From Diplocarpon mali (lineage: Eukaryota > Ascomycota > Leotiomycetes > Helotiales > Drepanopezizaceae), in assembly GCA_024741835.1 (NCBI GenBank), contig JAENRP010000152.1, forward strand, positions 1-64,000: DNA of 64,000 nucleotides. The letters are read 5' to 3'. Below are positions 12,330 to 24,609 of the stretch, in pieces (position 1 is the stretch's first letter; each line of letters starts with the position of its first letter). Position numbers and translations under genes: made by a program. A model generated the notes under the pieces. The model was not told where the DNA came from. It saw nothing but the letters and a program-made list of their open reading frames with translations, and did not search any database.

Positions 12330-13300
12330 TTAAACCTTATTTAGAAGCTATCTAATGGCTATAATTATTATATTAAATACTAAGAGGCTTATATACTTGA
12401 TAATTTAAAGCTCTACTACTCCTACTTTTATAAGGAATAGGCCTAGCTTAATTATGTTTTAAATTAGACTAAGGGTATAGCTAAAGACTGGCTAACCCTT
12501 TAGGTACTTAATAAGGACGCTCGAATCACTGCTGAAACCTTAGTAAGTCAACTTGCTAAGTTCTTAGCTAACCTAGCAGAATGTAAAGAAGCTGAGATCG
12601 AGTTTACTGCCCTTTATATAAAGGTTAATAAGTCTTTTTAGGAATTCTACCTTAAGTTCTTAAGACTAGCTGCTATAGTAGAAATTAATAATAATAACCG
12701 ACTTTATAAAGCCCTTTGAGAAAAGATACTAAAACGACTTTAAACTTCCTTTATATAGAAGTGGTATAAGACTAGGATATTAGATAAGTGGGTTACTGCT
12801 ATCTAATAGGAAGATGCCAGATAGCGCGCTAAGAGGACGCTATATAATTAGATATAATATAGAGAGAGATTAAGTATTAAAGCTAAAGCTAATTTTAGTA
12901 AAAATGCTTAATAAGGAGATACTAATAAATCAAATCCCTTACTAAGAAACTTTTCTAAATTGTATTTAAATTAACCTTAGTATAATACTCTTGCCCTTAG
13001 TTTCGCTAAGTCTAGATCTCCCTTATTTCCTTTACGCTAGAATAATACCCTTAGTGCTCTCCTTTTAGCTAATTGGAAAAATCAGTTTAATAAATGGCTA
13101 AAATCCCCTTCTATTACTCTTAGGTATTATAGCTCTTACGTTAATAAGCTTAAGTATAATAATGGCTAAGGATAGAGTAGTAATAAAGAGGAGGACCCTA
13201 AGGCCGAATAAGATAATAATAGCATTCCCCTTCCTCCTCCGACTCTTAAGGGAAACGCCTCTGCTTAAGTAAAGCCTCCTTTTTAAGCGCACTTTATAAT
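12330..13300 (+). pseudogene. Gypsy-2 gag remnant
   Basis: Located between the 5' LTR and the protease. The translation is hydrophilic and heavily interrupted, with fragments such as SFQEFYLKFLRLAAIVEI (12637-12690) that fit a gypsy capsid-type gag region. No clear CCHC knuckle survives. Assignment rests mainly on position. Confidence 0.5.
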
Positions 13301-13740
13301 ATGCGTTACTTTGACTTAAGAAACCTCTTTAATAGTAATTCGATAATAAAATGGATCCTACTTTTAAAGAATAGTATTTCTTATAAAGTATTGGTATTAA
13401 TTGATATAGGCGCTAATAGGTATGCTTTAATTGACTTGGCGTTACTTAAATCTTTATCTTCTTTTTTTAAACCTTTAATTCGCATACTCCTTATACCCTT
13501 CTTAATTAAAGGATATAATAGCTCTTAAGGTAGTATTATCACTTATTATATATTACTTAATCTATATATTAACTAGCGAATTCAATCTTTTACTCCTTTT
13601 CTTATTATTAACCTTAATAACTATAGAGTGATTTTAGGATAAGCCTAGTTTAAGGAGTATAAAGTTTCTATTAATTATACTTCTTATAAGCTGACCTAGC
13701 TTGATTCTTATCTCCTTACTATCTCTTTTATAAGGAATAT
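13301..13740 (+). pseudogene. Gypsy-2 aspartic protease remnant
   Basis: A 75-codon stop-free frame (13301-13528) reads VLVLIDIGANRYALIDLAL, the D-T-G-A motif of retroviral-type proteases with T changed to I. Further on, after a TAA, come FTPFLIINLNNYRVILGQA; the I-L-G motif is the second conserved protease element. The frame is the last well-preserved piece of this part of the element; stops begin at 13529. Confidence 0.7.
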
Positions 13741-14369
13741 CGAAATCACTAATACTAAATGATAAGACTTAGATTGATACTACTAGCGAAATGCAACTTA
13801 ATGTGATATAGTACTAGAACAGTCCCTTTTTAAATATAAAGTATAACGCTAGGAAGCCCTTTCTTAACTCCCTTTTAAATTACCTTCTATTTCGATTAAA
13901 TACTCTTTTACCGATTCCACCCCGATTCTACTTCAAATCAAGGGTAATACCTTTCCTAAGGACTACTTTTATAATATATTAATTATAAAGCAAGAGCTTA
14001 ATACGACTGAGCCTAACTCAGCTCCCTTCTCTATTTCAATCTTAAAACGCACTTATAAGTAAATAGCAAAGTGCAAAATTCCTCTTTCTTTTTTGAATAT
14101 ATATGCAATTTTAGCTTATGCTTTTTATATAATAGCTAAGAATTAGCAAGGTGCAGAGCTCTTTAGTACCTCGTTTTATAAAATTGATTGATTAATTTAA
14201 GATAATTAAGAGAGGTAGACTTAATAATGCAAAACCGATTCCCTTTTAAACTGATACTATAATAGAGAGGTCTTAATAGCTATTCTAACTGCCTTCTTCG
14301 AACTAACTAAGAAGCTGATTCCAACTGCTTATAAGGAGTACTGCTATATATTCTTAAAAGCCGCTTTTG

Positions 14370-15770
14370 ATATACTACTACCTTATCGACCCTATAATTA
14401 TAAAATCAAGCTTATAGCCAAAGGTACTTAAAAGGCCCTCTGATACTCCTTCTTATATAAGATATCTATACTTAAGCTAGAAATAGTAAAGGCATACCTT
14501 ATTAATAACTTTAATAAAGGATTTATTAAAGCCTCTTCCGCCTCTTATACTACGCTAGTACTATTTGTGAAAAAGGCCGATGGCTCCTTACAATTTTATA
14601 TTGACTACTATATGCTTAATAACCTTACTTATAAAGATCGATACCCTTTACCTTTAATTAATAAGACCTTAGCTCAATTAGCCAGCGCTTAGATTTTTAT
14701 AAAGCTTAATATATAATAGGCCTTCTATTGAATCCGAATAGACCCTGAATCTAAAGAGCTTACTACCTTTAGAACTCAGTATAGCGTATATAAATGCAAG
14801 GTGCTCCCTTTTGGCCTTACTAATAGCCTTACTACCTATTAGAGGTATATAAATGATATCCTTTTCAATTACTTTAATAATTTTTATATAGCCTACTTAG
14901 ATAATATCCTTATTTACTTAATCAACCGACTTGACTATAAATCGCATATAAAACGGGTCCTTTAGCAATTGTTAGATATAAGACTGCAGGCCGACCTAAA
15001 GAAGTATAAGTTTAATATTATAGAAATTAAGTACCTTGGCTTTATTATTACTACTAAAGGCGTTTGGGTTAACCTTAATAAGGTAGTAGTAGTAAAGAAT
15101 TGGACCTATCTTTCTACTATAAAAGGTATTTAATCATTCCTTGGTTTTTACAACTTTTATTATCATTTTATTTAAGACTATAGTCTTATTACTGCCCTTT
15201 TAATATACCTTACTAAGAATAATATTCCCTTTCGATTTACCCTTGAATGTAAGCAGAGCTTCTTATAGCTGTAAGAAGCTCTTACGTATACTTTAATCCT
15301 TTAGTACTATAGGTAAGACCTCCTTTGTATATTAGAAACCGATGCCTTTAATAGTATAGTCGCCTTTATATTATTACAGCGATATAGGTCCGAATAGCTC
15401 CCGGTTGCCTACTATAGTAAGACTATGGTACCGGCCGAGCTAAACTATATTATATATAATAAGGAGATGCTAGCTATTATTCGATTATTTGGCTATTTTA
15501 AAGCTAAGCTCGCAAGAGCACCTTACCGAATTATAGTATATATAGACTATAAAGCACTTAAATACTTTATAACTATTAAAAACCTTAGTTTTTAATAGGC
15601 CTAATAGGCCGAGCTTCTCTTTAAATATGACTTTACAATTACCTACCGACTTGGCCTTAAAAACCCTTTTGCTAACGCCTTGACTTACTGCGTTAATAAG
15701 TTAAAGGATCAGAATATAATAAAATGTAATAACCGCCTTATAACGTTATTGCGCTAGGATTAAATTAACC
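14370..15770 (+). pseudogene. Gypsy-2 reverse transcriptase and RNase H remnant
   Basis: Plus-strand frame keeps RT boxes in order: KGFIKASSASYTTLVLFVKK, then ADGSLQFYIDYYMLNNLT, then DRYPLPLINKTLAQLA, then KVLPFGLTNSLTTY, then AYLDNILIYL (active-site box, second D changed to N). The RNase H part has CILETDAFNSIVAFIL and ends LGLKNPFANALTY near 15650, the usual N-x-A-D-A-L-S-R end. Stops sit at expected Trp/Gln, for example in the box where F-W-R-I-D is usual. Confidence 0.88.
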
Positions 15771-15859
15771 CTTGGATCCTCTTTAAATAGCTTTATAAAT
15801 AGACTATAGCTAAGAACCTAGTCTTTATTAAAGAGGTTTCGGCCTTCTCCTTTGCTTTT

Positions 15860-17455
15860 TATATTATTAACTAAGTACTAGCCGCTAATCGATAATATAG
15901 GCTTTACTAGGTCTATTGCTAAGCAGCCCTTTAGAATAGGTCTAATATAGCCCCGATTAAGGCTAACCCTTGGATAATAGAAGGAGATTTGCTTCTCTAT
16001 TAAGGTAAGCTAATAGTACCTAATATAGACTACCTCTATATATTACTTATATAGGAGGTTTATAATCAAATTGCTATTGCGCATCTAAGCGTATATAAAA
16101 CCTACTAGCTTCTTTCCTTATAATACTACTAGCTGAATCTACGCTAATATATATCCTAGTACTATAAGAACTATTATACTTGCAGATAAAGCAAAGTCCC
16201 TTATAATAAAAAACCTAGTTTACTCTAACCTCTCTTAGTATTAAGCCAACCTTAGGAGTATATAACTATAGATTATATAAGTTTTAATAAAGATAAGTAT
16301 AACTATAATAATATTCTTATAATTATCGATCGATTTAGTAAGTAAGTAATATCGATTCTCTATTAAAAGACTACTGATTTATATTAGTTAGCCTAATTCT
16401 ATATATATTATATATATTGCTACTTTAGTCCCTCTTTAACAATTACCTTAGACTAGGACCTTTAATTCATCTTAAGCTTTTAGAAAGCTTTTACCTCTAT
16501 TTTAAATATAAAATTAACCCTTAGCTCGGCCTACTATCCTTAAACTAATAGCTAAATCGAAAACTATAATCAATACCTTACGCAATGCCTTTGCCCCTTT
16601 ATTAGCTACTATTAAGATAATTAAAGCGAATTCTTACTTATAATGGATTTCGCCTAATTAACTCTCCCTTATAACTCCCTTAGTGGCTTATTACTATTTG
16701 AAGTAGTATATAGGTACGCTTTGCGTACTAATTAGGACTAGAAGCTTAATATACTTAATTTAGAGTCCCCTTTTTAAAAACTTAATTAATAAGACGCCCT
16801 TAAGTACTCTGCAAGATATTATAAAGCTTAGACCTTTGCTAAATCTTATATCCTTAAGGCCTAAGAACGCATGCGAAATGCTACTAATACCTCTTACTAT
16901 CCTACTACTTTCGAAGTTAGCGATTAGGTATACTTAAATATGCGTCCCTACCTTATAGATAGGCCTTTTAAAAAGCTTAGCTACCCTAAAGCTAGCCTAT
17001 TTAAGATAGTAGAGAAAGTGTTTAGTTCATACTAATTAAAGCTACCTAACTCTATAAAGGTATATAATATCTTCTACCTAAGTCGCCTTTGAAAGGACCT
17101 TAGTACCCCTTTAAACGGTCAAATAAATAAACCCCCTCCTACTATTAATATTATAAGAGAATAAGAATACAAAGTAGAAAACCTACTTACTATATAAAAG
17201 TAAGCTAGTACGCTTATATACCGCATCTTATAAGTTAGCTATAATATTGATTTAAAATAGTACCTAGCTTCTAATTTTATATATACGCCTTTTAAGCTTT
17301 GCAAATTTCATTTAGAAAATCCAAACCTTTTAAGCCCGCCTGTAAGGCTTCCTAATTAGATATAGGCCTATACTAATAGTATAAATGATTATAATAAAAT
17401 AAGTAATAATAAACCTATAGTTAAACGCTTAAGGATAAGCTTTTTTTAAAAAGGG
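15860..17455 (+). pseudogene. Gypsy-2 integrase with C-terminal chromodomain remnant
   Basis: Zinc-binding region near 16070-16200, then the core with ILIIIDRFSK and a decayed D,D,E arrangement at 16310-16640. Then KAQERMRNATNTSYYPTTF, VSDQVYLNMRPYLIDRPFKK and KASLFKIVEKVF (GPY/F-like module). The C-terminus near 17150-17400 is chromodomain-like, ending YLASNFIYTPFKL and CKFHLENPNLLSPPVRLP. In chromoviruses this domain directs integration to heterochromatin. Multiple stops. Confidence 0.8.
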
Positions 17456-17458
17456 AAG

Positions 17459-17753
17459 TAATATAATAGATTATCACTATATATAAGTTATACCTTAGTT
17501 TGCACTTAGTTTAGCTATAGCTTAGCGTAATCTTAGGATAGGCTATAAACTAGGTTACCCTTAGTTAGCATCTAGTTCGGCTCCCCTTAAGTAGGTGACC
17601 CTCTTTTCTTTATATATATATACTATGCCCTTCCACTCCTTTAAGGTTCTATAGTTGTTGATTCTAAGTTATTACTAAAACGTTCTATTAGTATTGCTAT
17701 ATGATTTGTATGCGTATTAGTGCTAAGCAAAGGTTATACTTCCAGTTGTCATA
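17459..17753 (+). repeat. Gypsy-2 3' LTR
   Basis: 295 bp, preceded by a purine-rich AAAAAGGGAAG tract (polypurine tract, 17448-17457). Ends CCAGTTGTCATA. Homologous to 11396-11687 and to 59623-59851 (reversed, about 65 bp shorter). Confidence 0.88.
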
Positions 17754-19312
17754 ATGACCTAAAGAATAAAGCAATATAAAATGAGGAAATCTAAAAGGAG
17801 ATAAGCTCTTTTATTATAAATAGTATATAAATAAAAGAACTAATACTAAAGGACGTAAACCTAGTATTAATAAAGTAGGTCTTTATAATTAAAATATATA
17901 TATATAGGACTTTAAAATGTTATAAGGCAAGGCTTATAGCTAAAGGCTTCTTTTAATAGTATAGAAAAGACTACTTCAATACATTTGCGCTAATAGTTCA
18001 AATAGATACCCTTTATATATTTATAGTAATAGTAGCTATTAAGGACCTTGAATGCAAATAGTATAATATTAAAAATACATTTACTAAAGCGATTATAAAG
18101 AAACGGATTTTTCTCTCTTAACTTAACAGTATTCTTATACGCGCTAGCCACTCTCTTTATATACTCTGTAGTATTTATAAGCTTAAGCAATCAACCTATA
18201 ATTAGAACCTCTTATATAACTTTTCTTTAATAGAAATAGGATTCATTTAAAGCCTAGCTAACCCTTGTCTATTTACCTATATTAAGTATAGAATTAAGTT
18301 GCTACTATATATCGATAATATTACTATAGCTGCGAAAACAACTACTTAATTAGATTAGTTCTTTATAACTATTTAAAAACGTTTTAATACTAAGGATCTA
18401 AAGGGAATTTATAAAATCCTTAATATCTATATTATAAGGAACCGCTCTACTTAAGAACTCTGGTTAGATTAAGAGTAGTATATTAAAAAGATCTTAGACC
18501 AAATAGGACTTTCTACTTATACTTCTAACTTTAAGCCAAAGCGTACTCCAATCGAAGGAAAGTATAATAAGTTAAAGCCTATTAATAAAAATAAGCAGAA
18601 GGGAGATCTAAAGAAGTACTAATAGGATATTAGAGCAATTATATATACTAAAATATATATAAGACCAGATATTGCCTTTATTATTAAGTAACTTAGTCAG
18701 AACTTAAAGGATCTGACGATTTAATATAAGAATATAATTAAGTGACTTAAAAGGTACCTTTAATTAATAATTATATAAAAGGTAAGATATAGACTAATAA
18801 AACATATAAGCGCAAAGCTTAAGGTATATACTAATTCTAATTAAGCAAATATAAAAGGTCGGAAAAGTATATCTAAAAGCGTAGTAATACTATATAGTAG
18901 ACCTATATTATAAGGAAGTAAGAAGCAGAAATTAATAGCTACTATAAACATTAAGGCTAAATATATATTAATATTATCAAATTGCAAGTAAGGATTATAG
19001 ATCGCTTAAGTTTTAAAAGATATAGGTTTTATTAAGTATATTAAATAAGATAAGAATTGTATTAATCTTTAAATAGATAATATAAAGGCGATTGCACTTA
19101 TAAAGAATCTATACTTATATAAGCAATTAAAATATATTAATATTACTTACTACTTTATCTGCGACCTTATTATAAAGAATAAGTTATTAATTACTTATAT
19201 CTTAACTAATCGAATAATAGCAAATGGATTTATAAAGCTATTAAAGATAATTATAAAGTTTAAAGCATTTAAAGATATACTAGAGTTATAAAAGATAATA
19301 AGGGCTTAGTAG
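17754..19312 (+). pseudogene. Copia-1 reverse transcriptase and RNase H remnant (copy 1)
   Basis: Continues the frame broken at 11395. Copia RT boxes: VNLVLIKQVFIIKIYI, CYKARLIAKGFFQQY, then KQYNIKNTFTKAI (expected M-D-V-K-T-A-F-L), then LLLYIDNITIAA, the decayed Y-V-D-D active site. The RNase H part ends ANGFIKLLKIIIKFKAFK, the Copia A-D-x-L-T-K-x-L terminus. Stops fall at expected Gln/Trp. Copy 2 carries the same region split by a solo LTR and by Copia-2. Confidence 0.85.
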
Positions 19313-19323
19313 GCTTAAGGACA

Positions 19324-19472
19324 ACTCTTAGGCCCGCCTTATAAGTTAAGTCATATAGTCTTATAGAGGAAAGTTTTTAAATCGACTTCTAGGCCTAGAC
19401 TGCGAGTTAAATCATATAGTCTTATAAAGGAACGCTTTTAGGAAAATTGACTCCTAGTCCTGCCTTATAAGT
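19324..19472 (+). repeat. Three palindrome units in the Copia-1 3' untranslated region (copy 1)
   Basis: Units at 19324-19346, 19385-19407 and 19450-19472, after the RNase H end. Steps are 61 and 65 bp, not multiples of three, in contrast to units inside the polyprotein. The first two lie in a tandem duplication: the stretch GTCATATAGTCTTATA recurs after each. Confidence 0.85.
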
Positions 19473-19548
19473 AGAATTTGGTAATTTCAATAGAAGTTGC
19501 TATTAATTAATTATTTTAAATTTAAAGAGATACTTAAAAGTTAGATTA

Positions 19549-19743
19549 TATTAAGATAGGTAATATAGCTATCACTTTAATATATTATTATATAACCCTA
19601 TTGCTTAATTAGTAGGATATTGATACGTATATAGCTATAGGGAAGAAAGGGGTAACCTTCCTTCCTTAACTCTTACTAATATATCGACTATCGACCTCTA
19701 GAAGCCTCCTTTACCTACTACGCCGACTCACTTAAGCTTAATA
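19549..19743 (+). repeat. Copia-1 LTR shared by copies 1 and 2
   Basis: 195 bp, starting TATTAAGATAGG (RIP form of TGTTGAGATGGG) and ending CTTAAGCTTAATA. It follows the 3' end of copy 1 and precedes the primer-binding site and leader of copy 2, so one LTR serves as 3' LTR of one and 5' LTR of the other. Further 195-bp copies: 24247 (-), 31289, 31552, 53005, 58956, 62972 (-). Confidence 0.9.
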
Positions 19744-20629
19744 GATTATAAGCCTTAAATAGACCGATAATAGATTATTAACTTCCCTTAGAAAGTACTT
19801 GCGCTGCAACTATTAATAGGAAGTTGAACGAGACTTATAGTAAAAGGCGAGCAATCGGCGAATAGAAGGTATGATTCCCTATTTAGCCAACCTATATTAT
19901 AAGAGGTATGATTCCTTGCTTTATAACCCCTTTAGTACTATAAAAGGTGTGATTCCTTGCTTTACTATATTTCGTAAGAGGTATGATTCCTTATGTTATA
20001 GTTTAAAAACCCTTTTCGATAAGAGGACTTCCTTCCCATTTAATACTTCTATAATACCTACTATTTAATCATTTCGACTTTTCGATAGGAGGAATGCCTT
20101 TAACTATTTAATTTATTTGATTTTAATATAATTCTATTCGAAATGGTAATAGCTTCCGATTCCGATCGAAATACCAGGCCTAAAGACCTCTAACTCTTTT
20201 AAAAGAACTGGTAATAATAGTTCGACGATTTAAAGCTTTACTTTAAAAGTAAAGGCATTAAAATAGCGATTCAAAAGATATTTATTAAATACGCAAGAAT
20301 AGCCTCCTATACTCCTTCTACTAATTCGTCTACTTCTACTTTAATAGCTAATATAACTGCTAAGGATTTACTAAATATACTAAATAAGCTTAGCTTAAGA
20401 GCTTTAGTAGATAATAACTAAGAATCCTAAAAGCAGATTTTAAATATAGAAAAGGAAAAGGAGTATAAGCTAGCCTTAGCTAAATGTAAGCTTAAGATCA
20501 ATAGAGGTTTAAGCGATAAAGACCGAGATTTTATTTAAGTTTATAATAATGCAAAGATAAGATAGGATACTTTAAAGGTAAAATACTCTTAAACAACTGC
20601 CTTTAATACTTAGTATCTACTATAATAGA
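19744..20629 (+). other. Copia-1 leader and presumed gag start
   Basis: Directly after the LTR, GATTATAAGCC is the decayed form of GGTTATGAGCC, complementary to the anticodon arm of initiator tRNA-Met (primer-binding site). GGTRTGATTCC recurs four times in the leader (19868, 19915, 19946, 19980). From about 20150 a hydrophilic, Glu/Lys-rich decayed frame (probable N-terminal gag) begins. The same leader, still with GGTTATAAGCC, is at 59151-59622. Confidence 0.65.
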
Positions 20630-23600
20630 TTACTTTATTTTAATATAAAAAAGATAAAGATAGTAAGGATATAGATATAAATATAGACTCTACTTAATCT
20701 ATACTATATAAAGTAAAGAGGAGAGTAAGAGCCGCAGATCTTAAGATAGCTATAACTTTTAAAGAAACTTAGCTTTTTAGTTTCCTACTTAATAGCCTTC
20801 CTTCTAAGTTCGCTATTATAAAATAATCTCTTTTTATCTAACCTAACTTTAAGATCTATAAGAAGATCAACCTCCTTCGAACTATTAAGTAAGACCTCGA
20901 AGGACGCTTTAAATCGGCAAATACTGCATTATAAGGTAATAATAAGCCTAAAAAGAAGAAGGAGCGCAGGATAAGCCCTTAAGCTTATTAGGGATGCTAC
21001 TTTTATAATAGTACTTATAATACTACTAATTGTAAAGTTAGAAGGCAATTGATCGATATAGTCGCTAGCTTTAATATTAAAAAGCAATCGAAGCAGAAGT
21101 TAAGAAGCAAACTGCCCTTATCCTACCGAAGGCTATAACTATTAAAGAAAGGTAAAGGAAAGGGCTATTTAGCTAGAACTTTAGCAAATACCTTTAATAA
21201 TAATAGTAGGTTATCTAAACCTAAATCCACTTTTAATAATTTAAATGATAATTATAATAAAGATGCTTATATCTTAAAAGCCGATCTTTATAAGATCCTT
21301 AAATCCGATTGGTATAGTAATACTAGTTATATAGTATATATAATTAATAAATCCTACCTATTTAAAGGCCTGCTTATTAAAATAAAAAGGCGCTTTATTA
21401 AGGTTAGTAGTAGAAGGTTATATATAGACTCGAATAGTATAGTAAAGATGAATATCGCTAGTATTTCTTTCCTTTTGCAAAATATTCTCCTTATACTTAG
21501 CTTAAGTATTAATTTCTTATTTAGCTGCAAAATCTATATAGAGTTGAATTATATAAGAGTTTTTAATAATTAATTTATATAATTTATAAATAATAATTAT
21601 AAAGTGATCTTTAAGATTAAAATTAAAGATAGACTTTATATTATCTTAAAGGTGATATTATAGAAATTAACTCCTAAGCTAGACCTATAAGTGGATTCCT
21701 TTAAGAAAAGTACACTCTTTGCCCTAATACAATTAAGTAAGGATAAAGAGAATAGATAGACTCTTAAGCTAAGACTATAAGTAAAATTTGCGAAAATAAC
21801 TCTTAAGCTAGGACTATAGGTAGATTGTAAAGTATTTTTAAAGGTAACTCTTAAGCTAGGATTATAAGTGAATTTAGTAAAAATAACTCTTAGGCTAGGA
21901 CTATAAGTGGATTCTATAGATTTGCTAATAACGACTTTTAAGCTAGGATTATAAGTGAAATTCGCAGAAATAACTCTTAAGCTAAGACTGCAAGTGAAAT
22001 TCGCGAATTCGTTAGAGACGACTCTTAAGCTAGGATTATAAGTAGATCTTGCTATTTCTAGGAAATCGACTCTTAAGCTAGGATCGCAAGTGGATTTTGC
22101 GGTTTTATTAAAAACGACTCTTAAGCCAGGCTTATAATTAGAAAATAGCAAAACCTTAAACTATTATTATTAGTCCTTTTTAGCCGTTAATAATAAAGCA
22201 TTAACTAATAATAGGCTATTAAAGCTATTAAAAGCCAAAAGCCTATTAAGGTATTAGCTAATATATAAAAGATTTATATATCTAAGGCTAAAGAAATTAA
22301 AGGGCCTATATAAGGTCTTGACCTTAAAACGGAAAATCTAAATACTAAAGGATCGCCTAATATACCGAATTTGCAAGCTAATAAAACTTTAAAATTAAAT
22401 GCGAATTAAGCTTAATTTATAAAAAGATTCGATACTAGCGCTAATATCTATTAATACTATTAGACTATTTACGACTTTAATTAAAGGAAATAATTGGTTT
22501 TCTTAAATAGTAGATAACTCTACTTAATAGATATAGACTATTTGCGCTAAAATTAAATCTAAGCTTATAAAAAAGCTAGAAACTTAGAAAGTAATAAAGG
22601 AACGCCAGACCTAGTTAAAGCTAATAGCTATTAGGTCTAATAATATATTAAAGATTAAGGTAAAGCTTAATAAATAGGTAAAATAAAGAGTTTATTATAA
22701 ATCAATTATAATATATAAAGGTTCCTATTAAAATGGCATTGCTAAGCGAAGCATTTAATAAGTAGAGACTGACTATCGCGCTTTACTATAAGATGCTAAC
22801 CTACTATTAGAATTCTAGGACCTTGCAATTAAGGCAGACGTATACCTGCGAAATAGAATAGGTAGTAGACTAATAGTTAATAGCACCCGAATATTGCTAT
22901 ATAAGGCATATTTTAAATAGAAGCTAAGCTTAAACTATATTCGTATCTTTAAAAGCGTCTGCTACTCCTATATTAGCCTAAAGTCTTAACCTATAGGTAT
23001 AAAGAGCAAGAAGCTAATAGATTAAGGTAGAGAGTATATATTTATTAGGTATATTAAATAGATAATAAAGCAATAGATAATATATACGCTAAACCTAGGA
23101 TAAGTAATTATATCCTTAGTAGTTAAGTTTAATAAATCTTAAAATAGGAAAGAGCTATCCTTAAAGCTCTATATACCTAGAGATTCGCAAGGTATACTAC
23201 TCGATAGTAATACTATTAAGCCGAACTAATAACCCCTCTCTTTAAGCTTAAGTATATTAAGCGCACCTACTGATCGACGACCTACTAGTCGCCTAAAGGC
23301 CGAATAGACTATTCCTATCGTCTGCGAACTACCTAAAGTATAAAACAACTTTAATATTATTATCCCTTTAGTTAAAGCACCTATAGTAAAGGATATTCCT
23401 AAAATAGGTATAAGTAATAATAAGCCTCTACTACTAGAAAGCAGTTCCTTAAATAATAAGCCTATAGAATCCATAGCTAAACCTACGCCTTTAAAAAGGA
23501 ATAGAGACCTAAAACTGGAAGACACCTTAGATAAACGCAAGTCTAAGCGTATCTAGGCCATAATAGCATATAAGATCTATAAGCTCGAACTTTAATAGAG

Positions 23601-24246
23601 CTTTAATAAAGATAATGCATTCCTAGCCGCTAAGAGGATAATGAAAATCTCTCTTCTAAAGATATATAATAAAGCTATCAATAACCTAGAGAATAGAATA
23701 GTATAGAATAAGGCAATTTAAAAGGAGATAAGCTCTCTTATTGCAAATAATATATAAATAGAGGAACCGATGCTAAAGGAGGTAAACCTAGTATTAATAA
23801 AGTGGGTCTTTATAATCAAGATATATATAGATAAGACCCTAGAATGTTATAAAGTAAAGCTTATAGCTAAAGGCTTCTTTTAATAGTATAGAGAAGACTA
23901 CTTTAATATATTTGCGCTAACAGTTCGCATAGATACCCTTTGTATATTTATAGTAATAGTAGCTGCTAAAGACCTTAAATGCAAATAGTATAATATTAAA
24001 AATGCATTTACTAAAGCGACTATAAAGGAATGGATTTTTCTCTCCCGACCTAATAGTATTCCTATATGCGCTAGCCACTCTCTTTGTATACTCCGCAGTA
24101 TCTATAGGCTTAAATAATCAGCTTATAATTAGAACCTCTTATATAGCTCTACTTTAGTAGAAATAGAATTTATTTAAAGCTTAGCTGACCCTTATCTATT
24201 TACCTATATTAAGCGTAGAATTAAGTTACTACTATATATTAATAAT
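20630..24246 (+). pseudogene. Copia-1 gag, protease, integrase and RT start (copy 2)
   Basis: Homologous to 8385-11395 plus 17754 onward. The CCHC knuckle is recognisable near 20995-21040 (C-Y-F-Y-N-S-x-x-N-T-T-N-C-K, with C and H positions decayed). Then protease region, ten-unit palindrome array (21670-22139), integrase with LKLNYIRIFKSVCYSYI near 22925, and RT start with VNLVLIKWVFIIKIYI (Trp retained here where copy 1 has a stop). The reading continues after the solo LTR at 24442. Confidence 0.8.
21670..22139 (+). repeat. Array of ten 23-bp in-frame palindromes
   Basis: Units start at 21670, 21760, 21799, 21847, 21886, 21934, 21973, 22021, 22069, 22117. Steps are 90, 39, 48, 39, 48, 39, 48, 48, 48, all multiples of three. 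Relative to copy 1 one extra 48-bp unit is present. In the polyprotein frame each reads as T-L-K-L-G-L-Q-V or close; the antisense frame here is also open for 171 codons, a by-product of palindromy. Confidence 0.88.
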
Positions 24247-24441
24247 TATTGAGCTTAAGTGAGTCGGCGCAGTAGGTATAGGAAACTTCTAGAGGTCGAT
24301 GGTCGATATATTAGTAAGAGTTCGGGAAGGAAGGTTACCCCTTTCTTACCTACAGCTATATACGTGTCAACATCCTACTGACTAAGCAGTAGGGTCACAT
24401 GACAATACATCGGAGTGATGGCTGTATCACTCATCTCAACA
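24247..24441 (-). repeat. Solo LTR of Copia-1 with target duplication
   Basis: 195 bp in reverse orientation, TATTGAGCTTAAG to CATCTCAACA, flanked on both sides by ATAAT (24242-24246 and 24442-24446). It sits inside the RT gene of Copia-1 copy 2 itself. It is the least-decayed LTR of the family (keeps CACATG and CTCATCTCAACA), so it is probably a younger insertion than its host element. Confidence 0.92.
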
Positions 24442-24609
24442 ATAATATTACTATAGCTGCGAAAACAACTACTCAATTGGATTAGTTCTTTATAACGATT
24501 CGGAAACGTTTTAATACTAAAGATCTAAAGGGAATTCATAAGATCCTTAGCATCTATATTATAAGGAACCGCTCTACTTAAGAACTCTAATTAGACTAAG
24601 AATAGTATA

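Larger units (their letters stand above)
11396..17753 (+). mobile_element. Gypsy-2, complete Ty3/Gypsy chromovirus with LTRs
   Basis: 6358 bp with direct LTRs (11396-11687 and 17459-17753) flanked by a 5-bp target duplication, ATAAC (11391-11395) and ATGAC (17754-17758), identical but for one RIP-type transition. Order gag, protease, RT, RNase H, integrase, chromodomain marks a chromovirus. It is inserted in the Copia-1 copy 1 polyprotein between integrase and RT. All frames carry RIP stops. A second, truncated and reversed copy lies at 59623-62971. Confidence 0.92.

Noticed and set aside
8385..19312. Alternative genetic code, because TAA/TAG/TGA are frequent in readable frames
   Set aside because: Stops replace Trp and Gln specifically, sister copies keep the sense codon at some of these sites, and the kinase gene uses normal stops. 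RIP explains it.
21636..22151. 171-codon minus-strand ORF with repeated PSLRV motif as a gene
   Set aside because: It is the antisense of the palindrome array. Palindromy and RIP (no Gln/Trp codons on this strand to break) keep it open; the element codes on the plus strand.
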